DNA of 64,000 bases. Source: Haladaptatus litoreus (GTDB lineage Archaea > Halobacteriota > Halobacteria > Halobacteriales > Haladaptataceae). The first letter of the stretch is position 1, and every line of letters starts with the position of its first letter. The notes beneath the pieces are model-generated. The model saw only the letters and a list, made by a program, of their open reading frames with translations, was not told the origin of the DNA and ran no database searches. The stretch covers positions 124,001 to 188,000 of the forward strand of contig NZ_FTNO01000008.1 of NCBI RefSeq assembly GCF_900156425.1, written 5' to 3'. Position numbers and translations under genes: made by a program. Of this stretch, positions 27,328-36,875 are shown one piece after another.

Positions 27328-28680
27328 ATGATACAGAACAGACGTAGTAGCTGGCTGCTGGCGCTCCTTCTCGTCGTGCTAGTCGCGTCGCTTGCTGCTC
27401 CAGTTGCAGCACAATCAGCCAGTGTGAACAACTCGACAACGTCTCAGAATCACTGGATCGGTAATCCCGGCAGCGACCAGACGACGGCACCATCGAATAA
27501 TTCGACGAGTGGCGCAAACGGTGGCAACAGCGACGGTCTCCTTGGTGGACTTGGCGGTGGACTCGTCCCGTCGATTAACCCAGTCGACATGGCGAAGGGA
27601 CAACTCAAAGCGATTGCCGGAATCTTCCTCGATGTCGGAAAGGGCATCGCGAATACGGTTCGTGATAGTGTCGCTGCAGTACCTGCTCCCGGGCAACCGG
27701 ACAAGCCAAGTACGTGGGTCAACCCTCACAACGGCCTGTGGCCCGGCGTCTACAAGGCCTCGGCGTGGACAGCCGGTCTCGCGAGCGTTGCGTTGATGGC
27801 AGCCTTCGGGATGTCGTTCTATCGGTCGGATCCGTACGAAAAGCGCCAGGCGTGGAAGCGCGTCGGAATCGCACTCGTTATGATCGCGACGACGTGGATT
27901 ATCCCGCCACTTCTGCTTCACCTGGCGAACGAGACTGCGATCTCAGTTGCACCCGATGGTGCTGAGTTTATTCAGACGAACTCGAAGCTCGCGAAACTCG
28001 GTGTGGGAATCGGCCTCGGTGCCCTTCTTGGTATTCTCCAATCGGGGACGATTGCCGTTGGGGTTCTCATCCTTGGCCTCGAGCGGGCCCTCATCTATGT
28101 GTGCGTGTTTCTGTGGCCGCTTTCCTGGGCCTGCCGTGCGTATTCGGGCTTTCTCAAGAGCATCGGTGACACCTTCGTCTATCTCTTTGGCGTCGTGATC
28201 ATCACGAAGCTCTTTCAAGCACTCGTCCTTCGACTGCTCGCCGATTTGCCCTGGACATCAGGCGCACTTGGCGTGTTGGAAACGTTCACTCTCGTCGTTG
28301 GTGGGCTTGTCTTCGCGTTGCTCGTTCTCCCGAAGGAGATGCTAGCCCACGCGAATGATGCTGCCTCGATCGCCCTCGGGACGTCTGCATCGAATCAGCG
28401 GAAAGCAGGGAAATACGTCGACAAAGCCGGCGAGCGCGTCGGCCACGAAGTTCACGAGAAAGTTCAGGACTATCGCAGCGACGATTCGAGCTGGGGGCAG
28501 TCGGCCAATTCGACGTTCAGCACCGGCACATCGGCAAAGGAGGACACCGTGAACTACCGATCGGTGAACAACGCGCTGAACGCAGACGGCGGTATCGATG
28601 CTCAAAATGTACGCGAGGAGCAGGAACGCGCTGACTATGAGCTGAACCAGGGCCGTGAGATACTCCAGCGGTACGACTAA
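27328..28680 (+). CDS. Polytopic membrane protein of the secretion operon (VirB6/TrbL-like topology)
   Basis: The 450-residue protein has a signal peptide (SSWLLALLLVVLVASLAAPV, then AAQ), a Ser/Asn/Gly-rich segment and about six membrane helices between 150 and 350. The C-terminus is hydrophilic, Ser- and Asn-rich, and ends in a charged helix. Such topology suits the inner-membrane channel component (VirB6/TrbL) of type IV systems; assignment rests on position and shape only. A GTG start 27 bases upstream is possible. Confidence 0.62.
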   Translation: MIQNRRSSWLLALLLVVLVASLAAPVAAQSASVNNSTTSQNHWIGNPGSDQTTAPSNNSTSGANGGNSDGLLGGLGGGLVPSINPVDMAKGQLKAIAGIFLDVGKGIANTVRDSVAAVPAPGQPDKPSTWVNPHNGLWPGVYKASAWTAGLASVALMAAFGMSFYRSDPYEKRQAWKRVGIALVMIATTWIIPPLLLHLANETAISVAPDGAEFIQTNSKLAKLGVGIGLGALLGILQSGTIAVGVLILGLERALIYVCVFLWPLSWACRAYSGFLKSIGDTFVYLFGVVIITKLFQALVLRLLADLPWTSGALGVLETFTLVVGGLVFALLVLPKEMLAHANDAASIALGTSASNQRKAGKYVDKAGERVGHEVHEKVQDYRSDDSSWGQSANSTFSTGTSAKEDTVNYRSVNNALNADGGIDAQNVREEQERADYELNQGREILQRYD

Positions 28681-28689
28681 CCCCCGTTT

Positions 28690-28737
28690 CGGTTCACGCC
28701 GACGTCCCGATGCAAGGCCGGGGAACGGGCTTTACCC
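28690..28737 (+). promoter_or_regulatory. Conserved leader before the VirB4-like gene
   Basis: The leader shares GGTTCACGCCG, ACGTC, TGCAAG and GGGCTTT in order with 33048-33091, just before the coupling-protein gene. The end can fold into a short hairpin (GGG ... CCC) around CGGGCTTT, which would lie directly against the start codon. It may control translation or mark an RNA processing site. Confidence 0.5.
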
Positions 28738-31700
28738 ATGACAGACAACGCAGACGCGCCGAAAGATCCGAGTCAACTCGTCCCGCCATACGTCGATTCT
28801 GGACTCGATTATCACGGGTTCAAAGTGAACGACCTGCTCTATGGGGTTCCGGGGGCTGGGGTGGTCGGAGCGAGTGGCCTCGCCGCCTTGTTCGGTGCCC
28901 CACTCGGCCCCTCCGTGATGGGTGCTGGTGTCGGTCTGTTCGGTGGGCTCGGTGCCGTTGGCCTAGCCGTTTCATCAGGTGAGTACTCAACGGGACTTGA
29001 TCGCATCAAAACCCCGCTCGCCTACGCGAAATCTAAACGTGGGTTTCCAAAGTCAGGCGATGAAGCCGCGACTGTCCACGGCGTGAAACGGATCCATGCC
29101 GACGGTACCGCCGAGATGGATGACAGACGACTCGTCGCGCTGGCGCGGATTTCTGGTCGGAATACGACGATGCAAGAGACGAGTGACGCCCGGGAGATGA
29201 TTGGCCGTATTCGTGGCGAACTTGACCAACACGTGAGTGACTTTAACTTCCGCCTGTTCAGCACGGCGCTGGAGATCAACCCCCACGATGTCACCGAGAA
29301 GTATCGGGCGAAACTCTACTCGTCGGAGTACGCCGGCGAGGAGTGGAAGCTAGCGCGCGAACTGCTTCGGAGCGTTATTCAGTGGACGGAGAACACCGAT
29401 TTTCCGCGGTTCGACGCTCGCGAGTGGCAACATTATCTCGTCGTTGAGGTTCACCCGGACGAAGTGGCGGTGCAGGACACGACCGACGAAAGCGAAATTC
29501 GTTCGCTACTATTCGGAGGCGATGATGAGCAGTGGGACGCCAAACGCCGACGAATGCAACGGGAAGTGAAGAATCGGCTTTCGCGGCTCTCCAGGTCGTT
29601 CGGAAGTACTGATGGCTGTGAGACCACTCGCGTCGGCCCGGCCGAACACGCGCTCCTCTTGGGTAGGTACTGGAGTGGCACTGAGCACTCCTTCGACGCC
29701 GACAGTGTGACGAAAGATATCGATGCAGCGGTGTGGCCACATAGCGCCGAGGACGGTGACAGTCCACGTCCCGAAGCGGTGGATGCGACCGATACGCCAT
29801 CGACGGGAGTAGCAAACGTCGCGACGGTCGAGGCGACGACTGACGGCGGTACTGTCTCGCAACCAGTCGCAACGAGCACGCATGCTGACGAGAATGATGA
29901 CGAAGATACATCGTTCCTCGCACGAGTCCGTGAAGGCCTCCTCGCACCACTCGCCAGCGACGAAGACGAGACAAACGGACTGGCTCATGATCGGATTCAA
30001 GAACTCCTAGCCCCGCAAACTTTCGACGCTCGCGATGACTACGTTCGGACCGGCCAGCAGTACTGTCGGACCTACTGGATCGCTGATTGGCCGGTCGAGC
30101 CCCGTGAGAAGTTCCTGGAGGAGATCTACACCATGCGGGGCGTGGATGTCGATGTCTGCTTAGACGTCCGGGCACGGAACAAACGGGCGACCGAACTCGA
30201 ATTGAAAGACACCATCGGGGAAATCGACGCGAACATCGACGAGCGCAAAGACGTGAGCGACGTTTCGGCGATTCTCGTCGAGGACGACCTCGATCCGTAC
30301 GTGAAGATGTACAAACTTCTCCATCACACCCAAGCCCAACCGTGGGATTTGAGCGGCTACGTGACGGTTCGAGCTGGCACCCGACAGGCGTTGGATGAAG
30401 CCGAGGAGCGTATCGAGGAGGGGCTAGCGAGTGAAGACGAGTTGACGTTGGATATCGCGAAGCACCGAGCACTCAAAAGCGCCTGCGAGAAAGTGAGAGG
30501 AACGCTTGAGAGCGCACCTGCTCATCTAACGGTACTGGCACCCGAACAACGGCAGGCTGAACTCTTCGAATCATGCTCGCCAAATGGTCGGGACAAATTT
30601 GCCGATGTCTCTACACGCAAACGCTATTCACTCACGCTCTCCGGGACGATCGCCGCAGCTTTCCCGCCGGTGTCCGCGTACATCGGCCAAGAGGATGGTG
30701 TCGAGCAGGGCCGGAACGTCCAGAACGGCAGTGAAATCATCAAAAATCAGTTCTCGGTTGCGCCGGGTCACCGCCTAACGATCGGAAGTTCCGGTAGCGG
30801 GAAATCCTACCACGTCGGTAAGCAAGCCACACGGTGGTATCTGGCTGGTGAAGATCGCACGCTTATCCTGTGCGATACGATGGGTGAGTTCGGTGGACTC
30901 GTCGAACTCATGAACGGCCAGCATATCACGGTCGATGGCTCGCAGACAATCAACCCGCTTCACATCGAGGAGACGCCGGAGGATGTGCTTCGAGCGTCGG
31001 GGAACCTGGATCCGTACGATATGAAATTCACTGAAGCACGCAACTTCATTCTCGACATGATCGGGGACGCCAATGGCGACTTTGCCCCGCTCGTTTCCGA
31101 TGCGTTGAACGCCACTTACGAACAGGCGGGAATTCTGAAGGAGGATGTCTCGACACACAAACCGGAGAACAGTCCGACGATGGCCAACTTCCGGGCTATC
31201 GTCAACGACATGGGCGAGAATCCAGGCGACTACGTTGATTCCGAGTTGGAAAAAGCACAGATCAAAGAGAACGCTGGCCCGCTTCTCCGGCGACTCAGTG
31301 GCTTCAAAGAAGGCGGGGAACACGACGCGCTCGTCGGGGAATCGGAAGCGCAAATTCGCCCGAGTCAAGTATCGTATCTCGACTTGCAGCAGATTCAGGG
31401 GCTTGGTGCGGCGGCGGACAAAGCGACAATGCTCCAGTTGATGCTCGGGCAGGTCTATCAGGCGGTGAAACGGGCACCCGGCGAGACGCTGTTCGTCGTG
31501 GACGAGGCACACTATCTTTTTCAATCGAAGGAAATTCTCGCTTGGCTCCAACAGTCAGCCCGCCACTGGCGACACTTCAACGCCGGACTCTGGTTCCTCT
31601 CACACCGACCAGGGGATTTCGCGAGCGCTGACGACACGGATATGCAGGAATACAAACGCGCTATCCTCGGGCAGATACCGACGACAGAGTTCTTCTACAC

Positions 31701-31956
31701 GGACAAGCTGGAAGAACAAGACGCAAACGAACGCTTCGGGATGAACGACGAGCAACTGCAGTTCATCACCCAGCACGCCAAACGTGGCGAGCAGGGACTC
31801 GGCTACACGGACTACCTCGTCGATTATGCGGACGTCCAAGGGTGGATGCACGCCCAAGTTCGGGCGTCACCGTTCGAGGATACTGTTTATAGCTACAAAG
31901 CCAGCGAGCACGGTCCCTTCGAGGAGTACATCGCCGACGAATGGGGTGAACTATAA
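28738..31956 (+). CDS. VirB4/TraC-like type IV secretion ATPase
   Basis: The 1072-residue protein has two hydrophobic segments near the N-terminus (about 32-80), a long charged region, and a C-terminal RecA-like ATPase. Walker A is GSSGSGKS (683-690) and Walker B LFVVDEAHYLF (Asp922, Glu923), followed by WFLSHRPGDF. VirB4-family ATPases power assembly and substrate transfer in conjugation systems. The N-terminal helices may replace a separate VirB3-like subunit. Its stop overlaps the next start by one base (TAATG). Confidence 0.87.
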   Translation: MTDNADAPKDPSQLVPPYVDSGLDYHGFKVNDLLYGVPGAGVVGASGLAALFGAPLGPSVMGAGVGLFGGLGAVGLAVSSGEYSTGLDRIKTPLAYAKSKRGFPKSGDEAATVHGVKRIHADGTAEMDDRRLVALARISGRNTTMQETSDAREMIGRIRGELDQHVSDFNFRLFSTALEINPHDVTEKYRAKLYSSEYAGEEWKLARELLRSVIQWTENTDFPRFDAREWQHYLVVEVHPDEVAVQDTTDESEIRSLLFGGDDEQWDAKRRRMQREVKNRLSRLSRSFGSTDGCETTRVGPAEHALLLGRYWSGTEHSFDADSVTKDIDAAVWPHSAEDGDSPRPEAVDATDTPSTGVANVATVEATTDGGTVSQPVATSTHADENDDEDTSFLARVREGLLAPLASDEDETNGLAHDRIQELLAPQTFDARDDYVRTGQQYCRTYWIADWPVEPREKFLEEIYTMRGVDVDVCLDVRARNKRATELELKDTIGEIDANIDERKDVSDVSAILVEDDLDPYVKMYKLLHHTQAQPWDLSGYVTVRAGTRQALDEAEERIEEGLASEDELTLDIAKHRALKSACEKVRGTLESAPAHLTVLAPEQRQAELFESCSPNGRDKFADVSTRKRYSLTLSGTIAAAFPPVSAYIGQEDGVEQGRNVQNGSEIIKNQFSVAPGHRLTIGSSGSGKSYHVGKQATRWYLAGEDRTLILCDTMGEFGGLVELMNGQHITVDGSQTINPLHIEETPEDVLRASGNLDPYDMKFTEARNFILDMIGDANGDFAPLVSDALNATYEQAGILKEDVSTHKPENSPTMANFRAIVNDMGENPGDYVDSELEKAQIKENAGPLLRRLSGFKEGGEHDALVGESEAQIRPSQVSYLDLQQIQGLGAAADKATMLQLMLGQVYQAVKRAPGETLFVVDEAHYLFQSKEILAWLQQSARHWRHFNAGLWFLSHRPGDFASADDTDMQEYKRAILGQIPTTEFFYTDKLEEQDANERFGMNDEQLQFITQHAKRGEQGLGYTDYLVDYADVQGWMHAQVRASPFEDTVYSYKASEHGPFEEYIADEWGEL

Positions 31957-33008
31957 TGGGCCTGTTCGGCAGTGACGAGACGCGAGGGAGCTACACGGCA
32001 ACGCAACTCGGAGAATCGCACACCCAAACCGTAGACGAAACGCCGGGTGTGTTGCTCGGGATTCGTCCCTACAAAGACAATCAGGGAATCGTCGATGGTG
32101 CAGCGATGCTTCAGTCGCTCCACGACGTTCGAACGAAGGGACTCCGGGATAAGAACATCAGCCAGCACCACACGTTCGAGTTGTGGTTCGACGAGGAGAA
32201 GCTGAAGTTCTACATGCACGCTGCCGACGAGAGTGCCGCAAACAAGTTCCGCCGACGCGTCGCGAACAGCTACTCGAACACGCAGGTGTTCCGAGTGGAG
32301 GGCGGCGACGCATTCCCGAAAATTCATCCTGAGGACTACGTGGCGGGTGCGGAACTTGACTTGAACCGCCATTACTACTATCCGATTCGCAACCACCAGG
32401 GCGACGGCTTCGAACGCGACCCCTACGGCGAAGTGACGAGCGAAATGCTCTCGACACCGGAGACACGCGTTGTTGTGCAAGTCGTCTTTCGTCCCGCAAA
32501 AAACGATTGGACGGAAAGCGACGGTGGGTTCTTCTCTCGGGGTGAGAGTGTGGACGACGTTGCCGAAGGGCTTCGGTCGGATCGCGTTGTTGGGTGGATC
32601 AACCCCCGCACTCGTGATGCGAGTAAGAAGGATCGAGAAGCGGCGGATGTTGTCGAAATGCAGCGAGGACAGTACGGCTTTCACACCAACATGCGGATTC
32701 TCGCCGCTTCATCGGACAAGTACGAAGCCGAATCACGGGCACGCGGTGTCGCCGGGATGTTCACTCGCTACTACAACACCATGACTGAGCAGGGGTTTAC
32801 CGACGAGCCTGTTCCTGCTAGCGAGCGTGGTGCGTTCATCGAAAAACTTCACGCCCGGGAATGGGAGGACCGTGAGATGATTCTCTCGGTAAGCGAACTC
32901 GCTGGTGCCGCACATATCCCGAACAAGGAGATTGAGACGCCGAAAATCGACTGGCGCTACTCCCAACGTGGCGGCGAGGTCCCGGCTGATAGCCAGCGCA
33001 GTGAGTAA
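31956..33008 (+). CDS. Accessory protein between the two secretion ATPases
   Basis: The 350-residue soluble protein has mixed alpha/beta character with no membrane segment. Segments such as HHTFELWFDEEKLKFYMHA and ADESAANKFRRRVANSYSNT recall the N-terminal non-ATPase region found fused to HerA/TraG-like ATPases in haloarchaea. Here it is a separate gene translationally coupled to the VirB4-like ATPase (TAATG) and followed by the coupling protein, so it may be a split-off domain that acts with either ATPase. Confidence 0.6.
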   Translation: MGLFGSDETRGSYTATQLGESHTQTVDETPGVLLGIRPYKDNQGIVDGAAMLQSLHDVRTKGLRDKNISQHHTFELWFDEEKLKFYMHAADESAANKFRRRVANSYSNTQVFRVEGGDAFPKIHPEDYVAGAELDLNRHYYYPIRNHQGDGFERDPYGEVTSEMLSTPETRVVVQVVFRPAKNDWTESDGGFFSRGESVDDVAEGLRSDRVVGWINPRTRDASKKDREAADVVEMQRGQYGFHTNMRILAASSDKYEAESRARGVAGMFTRYYNTMTEQGFTDEPVPASERGAFIEKLHAREWEDREMILSVSELAGAAHIPNKEIETPKIDWRYSQRGGEVPADSQRSE

Positions 33009-33047
33009 CAGCCACGGCGCTCCCGTGTTTCCCGGATGGTTCACGCC

Positions 33048-33091
33048 GTCACGTCGGTGCAAGCCCGACACCGGGGCTTTGGTGACATACG
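33048..33091 (+). promoter_or_regulatory. Conserved leader hairpin before the coupling-protein gene
   Basis: This interval repeats the leader at 28690-28737. Its hairpin is clearer: CACC-GGGGCTTT-GGTG, a perfect 4-bp stem with an 8-nt loop, 9-14 bases before the start codon. The loop CGGGCTTT/GGGGCTTT is conserved between copies while the stem bases differ but still pair (GGG/CCC versus CACC/GGTG). Confidence 0.5.
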
Positions 33092-35884
33092 ATGTTCAAC
33101 AACTTATTCGGCGGCGATGACACCCCTGACACCGAGTCAGTAGACACCGATCGCGACGACCAGGATGCCGACGAGATCCCCGATAAGCTTCGGGCACCAA
33201 CTGGCGAACCGTATCAGATAACGCCGACTGGAAACGATCGAATCGGCGGTGCCGAGGTGCTTACGCACACCGAAGAACACGGTGTCGTGGCTGGTCCGAA
33301 GGTTCGCCGCCTCCTCGAAGGGTCACGTAACCGTCCAGAGGGGCCGCTGTGGACGGGCTACAACGACAGTGCTCAGGAGGGATTTCGCGAAGTACCGATT
33401 GAGTTCGGATCGCTCTTTCAGCATAATTGGGTGTGTGGAACGACCGGTGCGGGGAAGACGACAGAACTGCTGAACTGGATGGTACAGTTAGCGTACGCTG
33501 GCCACGGGTTCGTCTACTTTGACCCGAAGGCACGCGACTCGAAAGAACTCCTCCAACTGCTCCCGGAAGATCGGCTTGACGACGTGATTTGGATCGAACC
33601 CGGTGACGAGGACTTTGATCGGGACGTCGGAATCAACTTCCTCGAAATACCCGAGACAGATAGCCAGGTCGAACAAGAGCGCGAAATTGAGGATCGACTT
33701 GAGAACCTGAAAGCGATTCTCGATAACGACGACTACTGGGGACCGCGCATGCGGGCGATTACCGAGAGTATGGGCCGTGCGATGATGAAATCGGACAAAG
33801 ACTACTCGGTGATCGATTTCTACTTTGTGCTGTTGAATCAGGAACGTCGCGAACAATTCGCCGAGGAAGTTGAAGATCCGTATATCAAGGAGTTCGTGAA
33901 CGAGATTGCCGAGATGGACGACGATGCCGTTCGTCCCCTCCTGTCACGAGTGAAAAACTGGGTCGAGAACGGAGTAATTCGTCGAATCATCGCTCAGCGT
34001 GAGAGCTCGATCGACTTCCAGAAGATCATCGATGAGAACAAAATCGTAATTGTCCGAACGCCGGTGTCGAACCAGGACGTCAAACAGATGATTACGCTCG
34101 GGGTGATGCGTCCGATCTGGAGTGCTGTGCAGAATCGGTCGTTCGAGAACGGGAGGAACGAGCCGTTCTTTGCGATTTTCGACGAGTTCGACGCCATCGC
34201 GAGTCAGAACTTAGATGTGAAAAATATGCTCGCTCGGGCCCGCTCGATGCGCCTGTCCGTGACCATCGCCTGCCAATACCCCGAACAACTCAAAGAAGCG
34301 GGCGTGCTGAGCGCCGTCAAAGCGAACTGTAACAACCCGGTAATCTTTCGCCTGCCAAACGACGAAGACGCTCGTCCCGTCGCGAAGCTGTTCAAGGGAT
34401 ACACTGAGGAGGATTTGATGGAGACCGAGAACTTCCAGGTGTGGACGCGGATTCCCATCAAAGGCGGGATGCAATACTCTGACCCGCTCAAGATTCACAC
34501 GTTCGCGCCATATCCACCACTTCGGTCTGAAGAGGACGGCGAGGACGTGATACACCGGAGTCTGGAGCAGTATGGAAGTCCACCGATTACCGACGCAGAA
34601 ATTCAGCGCGAATTGCCGTATGGCGAGTTGAACGAGGGAACGACTGCGGACGATCCGGCAGACCTCCCGGTCGGGACAGATGAGCACTTGCGGAATCAGA
34701 CATTGAAGGCCGTCTACGACGAGAGCATCCGCCAGAGCGAACCGGGCGGGTGGGTACAAATAGCGGCGTGTGTCGAGCGGCTGAATCGGTATCTGCCCGG
34801 CGACGACGTGACCGACGCCGGGAAAGCATGGCGCAAAGTCTTGCAGCGAGTACCCGATACGCACCTCGACCATCGGGAGGTCGAGGACGAGATGGAAGTC
34901 AAGCCGCTTGATACCGGGTTTTTGAATCTCGGTGACTCCGAGAACGACGGGAAGGCCGAGCATTGGGCTCCGATGGCTGATGCGTACGTGCCGATGACAC
35001 AACTTGGGTTCATCTTCGAGATTCCCGAGCAGACGGGGGAGGCCATGCCCGACGGTCTTGCTCGAACGGACGATATGCTCGCAATCACGCCGGACGACGA
35101 CCACGAGGAAATCGCCGAGAAAGTGACCAGCTACCGTCAGCAAAAGCAGCTTCCCTATCGTCTCGCCGGGACCAAAGACGCCTATATCGAGAGCGAACAC
35201 ACGACTGGGAGTACCCAACCCTCCCAGACAGTGAAGAATCTCGCCCAAGCCCACAACGCGGGCCATCGGTGCCTCTTCTTCGCCCGTGAAGACGTAGCCG
35301 AAGACGTGTATGATACGGTTGCTCACGAGCCGTTCTGTTGTCGGAGCAGTCACCCCGACGACACCGAACGACGGTTCTACACCGGGACACAGACGCTCAC
35401 TATCGACGGCGAGACCATCACGCGGCCCGGTGGCCGGGAGAACGTCTGGGTGTACGACGAGCAGACCGGCGAGTACATCCTGCGCGACGGTGACGGCACC
35501 GTGCATGCCCGCTTTGAGACGGCTGCGGACATCTTCACCGACGCCAGTGCCTACCCAGAGGGTGGCGAGCGGAACGTCAAGCCGCCGGTGATTCCTGAGT
35601 ACGAGATGGACGGCGATTTGAGTGAGGTCGAGTGGGACGTGATCGTCGTCCCGCCGGAAACACAGACGCCGATGGACATCCGACTGTACGAGGGTGGCGA
35701 GCAGACGCCGCTGACTGATTTGGTGGACGATGCCGGGGACAACCCTGAGAGTCGCGATGAGCAGGACGAGACGGCGACTGAAACGCAGACTGCCGATGTG
35801 ACACGCGAGTCAGTGCAGAGCGCCGAGGAAATCGATACTGAAGAGTCGGTTGAAGAGGGGCTGACTGGACTGTTTAGCAAGTAA
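33092..35884 (+). CDS. VirD4/TraG-like coupling ATPase
   Basis: The 930-residue protein has an acidic N-terminus and an ATPase domain with Walker A GTTGAGKTT (116-124) and Walker B FFAIFDEFDAI (Asp364). Arginine- and glutamine-rich sensor segments follow (ARARSMRLSVTIACQYPEQL). The C-terminal ~400 residues contain winged-helix-like and beta-rich stretches and a Thr/Glu-rich tail ending LTGLFSK. Coupling proteins bring DNA-relaxase complexes to the secretion channel. No N-terminal membrane helix is seen, so docking probably needs the neighbouring membrane proteins. No relaxase gene is recognisable in the window. Confidence 0.87.
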   Translation: MFNNLFGGDDTPDTESVDTDRDDQDADEIPDKLRAPTGEPYQITPTGNDRIGGAEVLTHTEEHGVVAGPKVRRLLEGSRNRPEGPLWTGYNDSAQEGFREVPIEFGSLFQHNWVCGTTGAGKTTELLNWMVQLAYAGHGFVYFDPKARDSKELLQLLPEDRLDDVIWIEPGDEDFDRDVGINFLEIPETDSQVEQEREIEDRLENLKAILDNDDYWGPRMRAITESMGRAMMKSDKDYSVIDFYFVLLNQERREQFAEEVEDPYIKEFVNEIAEMDDDAVRPLLSRVKNWVENGVIRRIIAQRESSIDFQKIIDENKIVIVRTPVSNQDVKQMITLGVMRPIWSAVQNRSFENGRNEPFFAIFDEFDAIASQNLDVKNMLARARSMRLSVTIACQYPEQLKEAGVLSAVKANCNNPVIFRLPNDEDARPVAKLFKGYTEEDLMETENFQVWTRIPIKGGMQYSDPLKIHTFAPYPPLRSEEDGEDVIHRSLEQYGSPPITDAEIQRELPYGELNEGTTADDPADLPVGTDEHLRNQTLKAVYDESIRQSEPGGWVQIAACVERLNRYLPGDDVTDAGKAWRKVLQRVPDTHLDHREVEDEMEVKPLDTGFLNLGDSENDGKAEHWAPMADAYVPMTQLGFIFEIPEQTGEAMPDGLARTDDMLAITPDDDHEEIAEKVTSYRQQKQLPYRLAGTKDAYIESEHTTGSTQPSQTVKNLAQAHNAGHRCLFFAREDVAEDVYDTVAHEPFCCRSSHPDDTERRFYTGTQTLTIDGETITRPGGRENVWVYDEQTGEYILRDGDGTVHARFETAADIFTDASAYPEGGERNVKPPVIPEYEMDGDLSEVEWDVIVVPPETQTPMDIRLYEGGEQTPLTDLVDDAGDNPESRDEQDETATETQTADVTRESVQSAEEIDTEESVEEGLTGLFSK

Positions 35885-35894
35885 ATGGTGTTGG

Positions 35895-35913
35895 CTCTGG
35901 TGAATCCCCAGAG
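35895..35913 (+). terminator. Hairpin after the secretion operon
   Basis: CTCTGG-TGAATCC-CCAGAG forms a perfect 6-bp stem with a 7-nt loop, 11 bases after the stop codon of the coupling-protein gene. Archaeal termination usually needs T-rich tracts, which are weak here, so this may instead stabilise the mRNA end. Confidence 0.4.
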
Positions 35914-36018
35914 TATGATCGGAATAGAGTGCTAACTACGTCCTCTGTATTCAGTACCCTATCATCCTTTGGGTTATGCTTGAGAAATTAAATAGAGCGT
36001 GTGCAACGTGTGTGTTGC

Positions 36019-36243
36019 TCAGTTAGGAGTTCCAGTTGGCTTGTTGAACAAAGCGATGAATGTATATCCGAGGTAGAAGCCAGTTCCATGAATAAGCGTC
36101 TGGGTCATGAGTTCTTCGGGTGTGTTGATTTCCAGAAGACGGAGAAACCACATATCACTAAGGGAGATGAGAAACGCGAGAGCGTACGTGAACACCGCCC
36201 TACGAATACTAAATAGAGGACTTGCCCGTACTTGTTCAAACAC
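36019..36243 (-). CDS. Small membrane protein
   Basis: The 74-residue product has two hydrophobic segments (about 15-36 and 50-66) and a basic N-terminal region with FSIRRAVFTYALAF. No family is recognised. It is the last of three minus-strand genes that converge on the secretion operon. Confidence 0.55.
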   Translation of the reverse strand: MFEQVRASPLFSIRRAVFTYALAFLISLSDMWFLRLLEINTPEELMTQTLIHGTGFYLGYTFIALFNKPTGTPN

Positions 36244-36317
36244 ATTGTCGAATCTCCTGGCAAAGTGTATAGTCTTTCTCTGTGTCTATCGCTCAATCGA
36301 ATGCGAGTCCGTGCAAC

Positions 36318-36683
36318 TTAGGCCGGGCTCACGCTCTGGACGCGCGTCCCGATGTGATGGATCATACTGACTGTATAGGTCAATACACCAAGCGTTGCGA
36401 GCGCTGCCCCGACGAGAACCGCTGAGTCACCCAATCTGAGAATTCCACCCACACTTGCGCCAGCGAGGGTAAATCCGAGAGCTGCCACCCCCGCAGTGAG
36501 GGCTGGTGCCCGTGCTCCAATCTTCACAGCACCGAGAGCAGTCGCCCCGGCGATAGCCCCGAAAATGAGTGGCGCATCGAGGCCGAACGGAACGACACCC
36601 ATTAGGACTGACCAGTACGCTCCAGCCGAGAGAACGAACAGTCCGAGCGGCATGAGTATCGCTCTGAGTTTCGATTTTTTCAT
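36318..36683 (-). CDS. Four-helix membrane protein
   Basis: The 121-residue product from MKKSKLRAIL has four hydrophobic helices rich in Gly and Ala (IFGAIAGATALGAVKIGA, LTAGVAALGFTLAGASVGGI). No motifs are recognised. The start was chosen at the basic MKKSK because an upstream ATG adds only a polar stretch. Confidence 0.6.
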   Translation of the reverse strand: MKKSKLRAILMPLGLFVLSAGAYWSVLMGVVPFGLDAPLIFGAIAGATALGAVKIGARAPALTAGVAALGFTLAGASVGGILRLGDSAVLVGAALATLGVLTYTVSMIHHIGTRVQSVSPA

Positions 36684-36875
36684 GTATTTGTCGATGAGAG
36701 AGGAAGACAAATATCTTCGGTGGCTCTTCTTTATGTGGAGCGATACACGTACGCTCTATGTCGATCACTTCGATTCTCCACTAAACCGCGACTACCCAGT
36801 GACCGATTCGCACCCGCTATTCAGCACGATCTCCCCAAATTGACACTGATTGAGGGATTCAACAGAGCCACGGCG

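Noticed and set aside
29375..30472. 365-codon minus-strand frame opposite the VirB4-like gene
   Set aside because: The translation is Arg/Ser/Pro-rich without domains; the + strand encodes the ATPase.
34211..35506. 431-codon minus-strand frame opposite the coupling ATPase gene
   Set aside because: Shadow frame; no recognisable domain and incompatible with the well-supported + strand gene.
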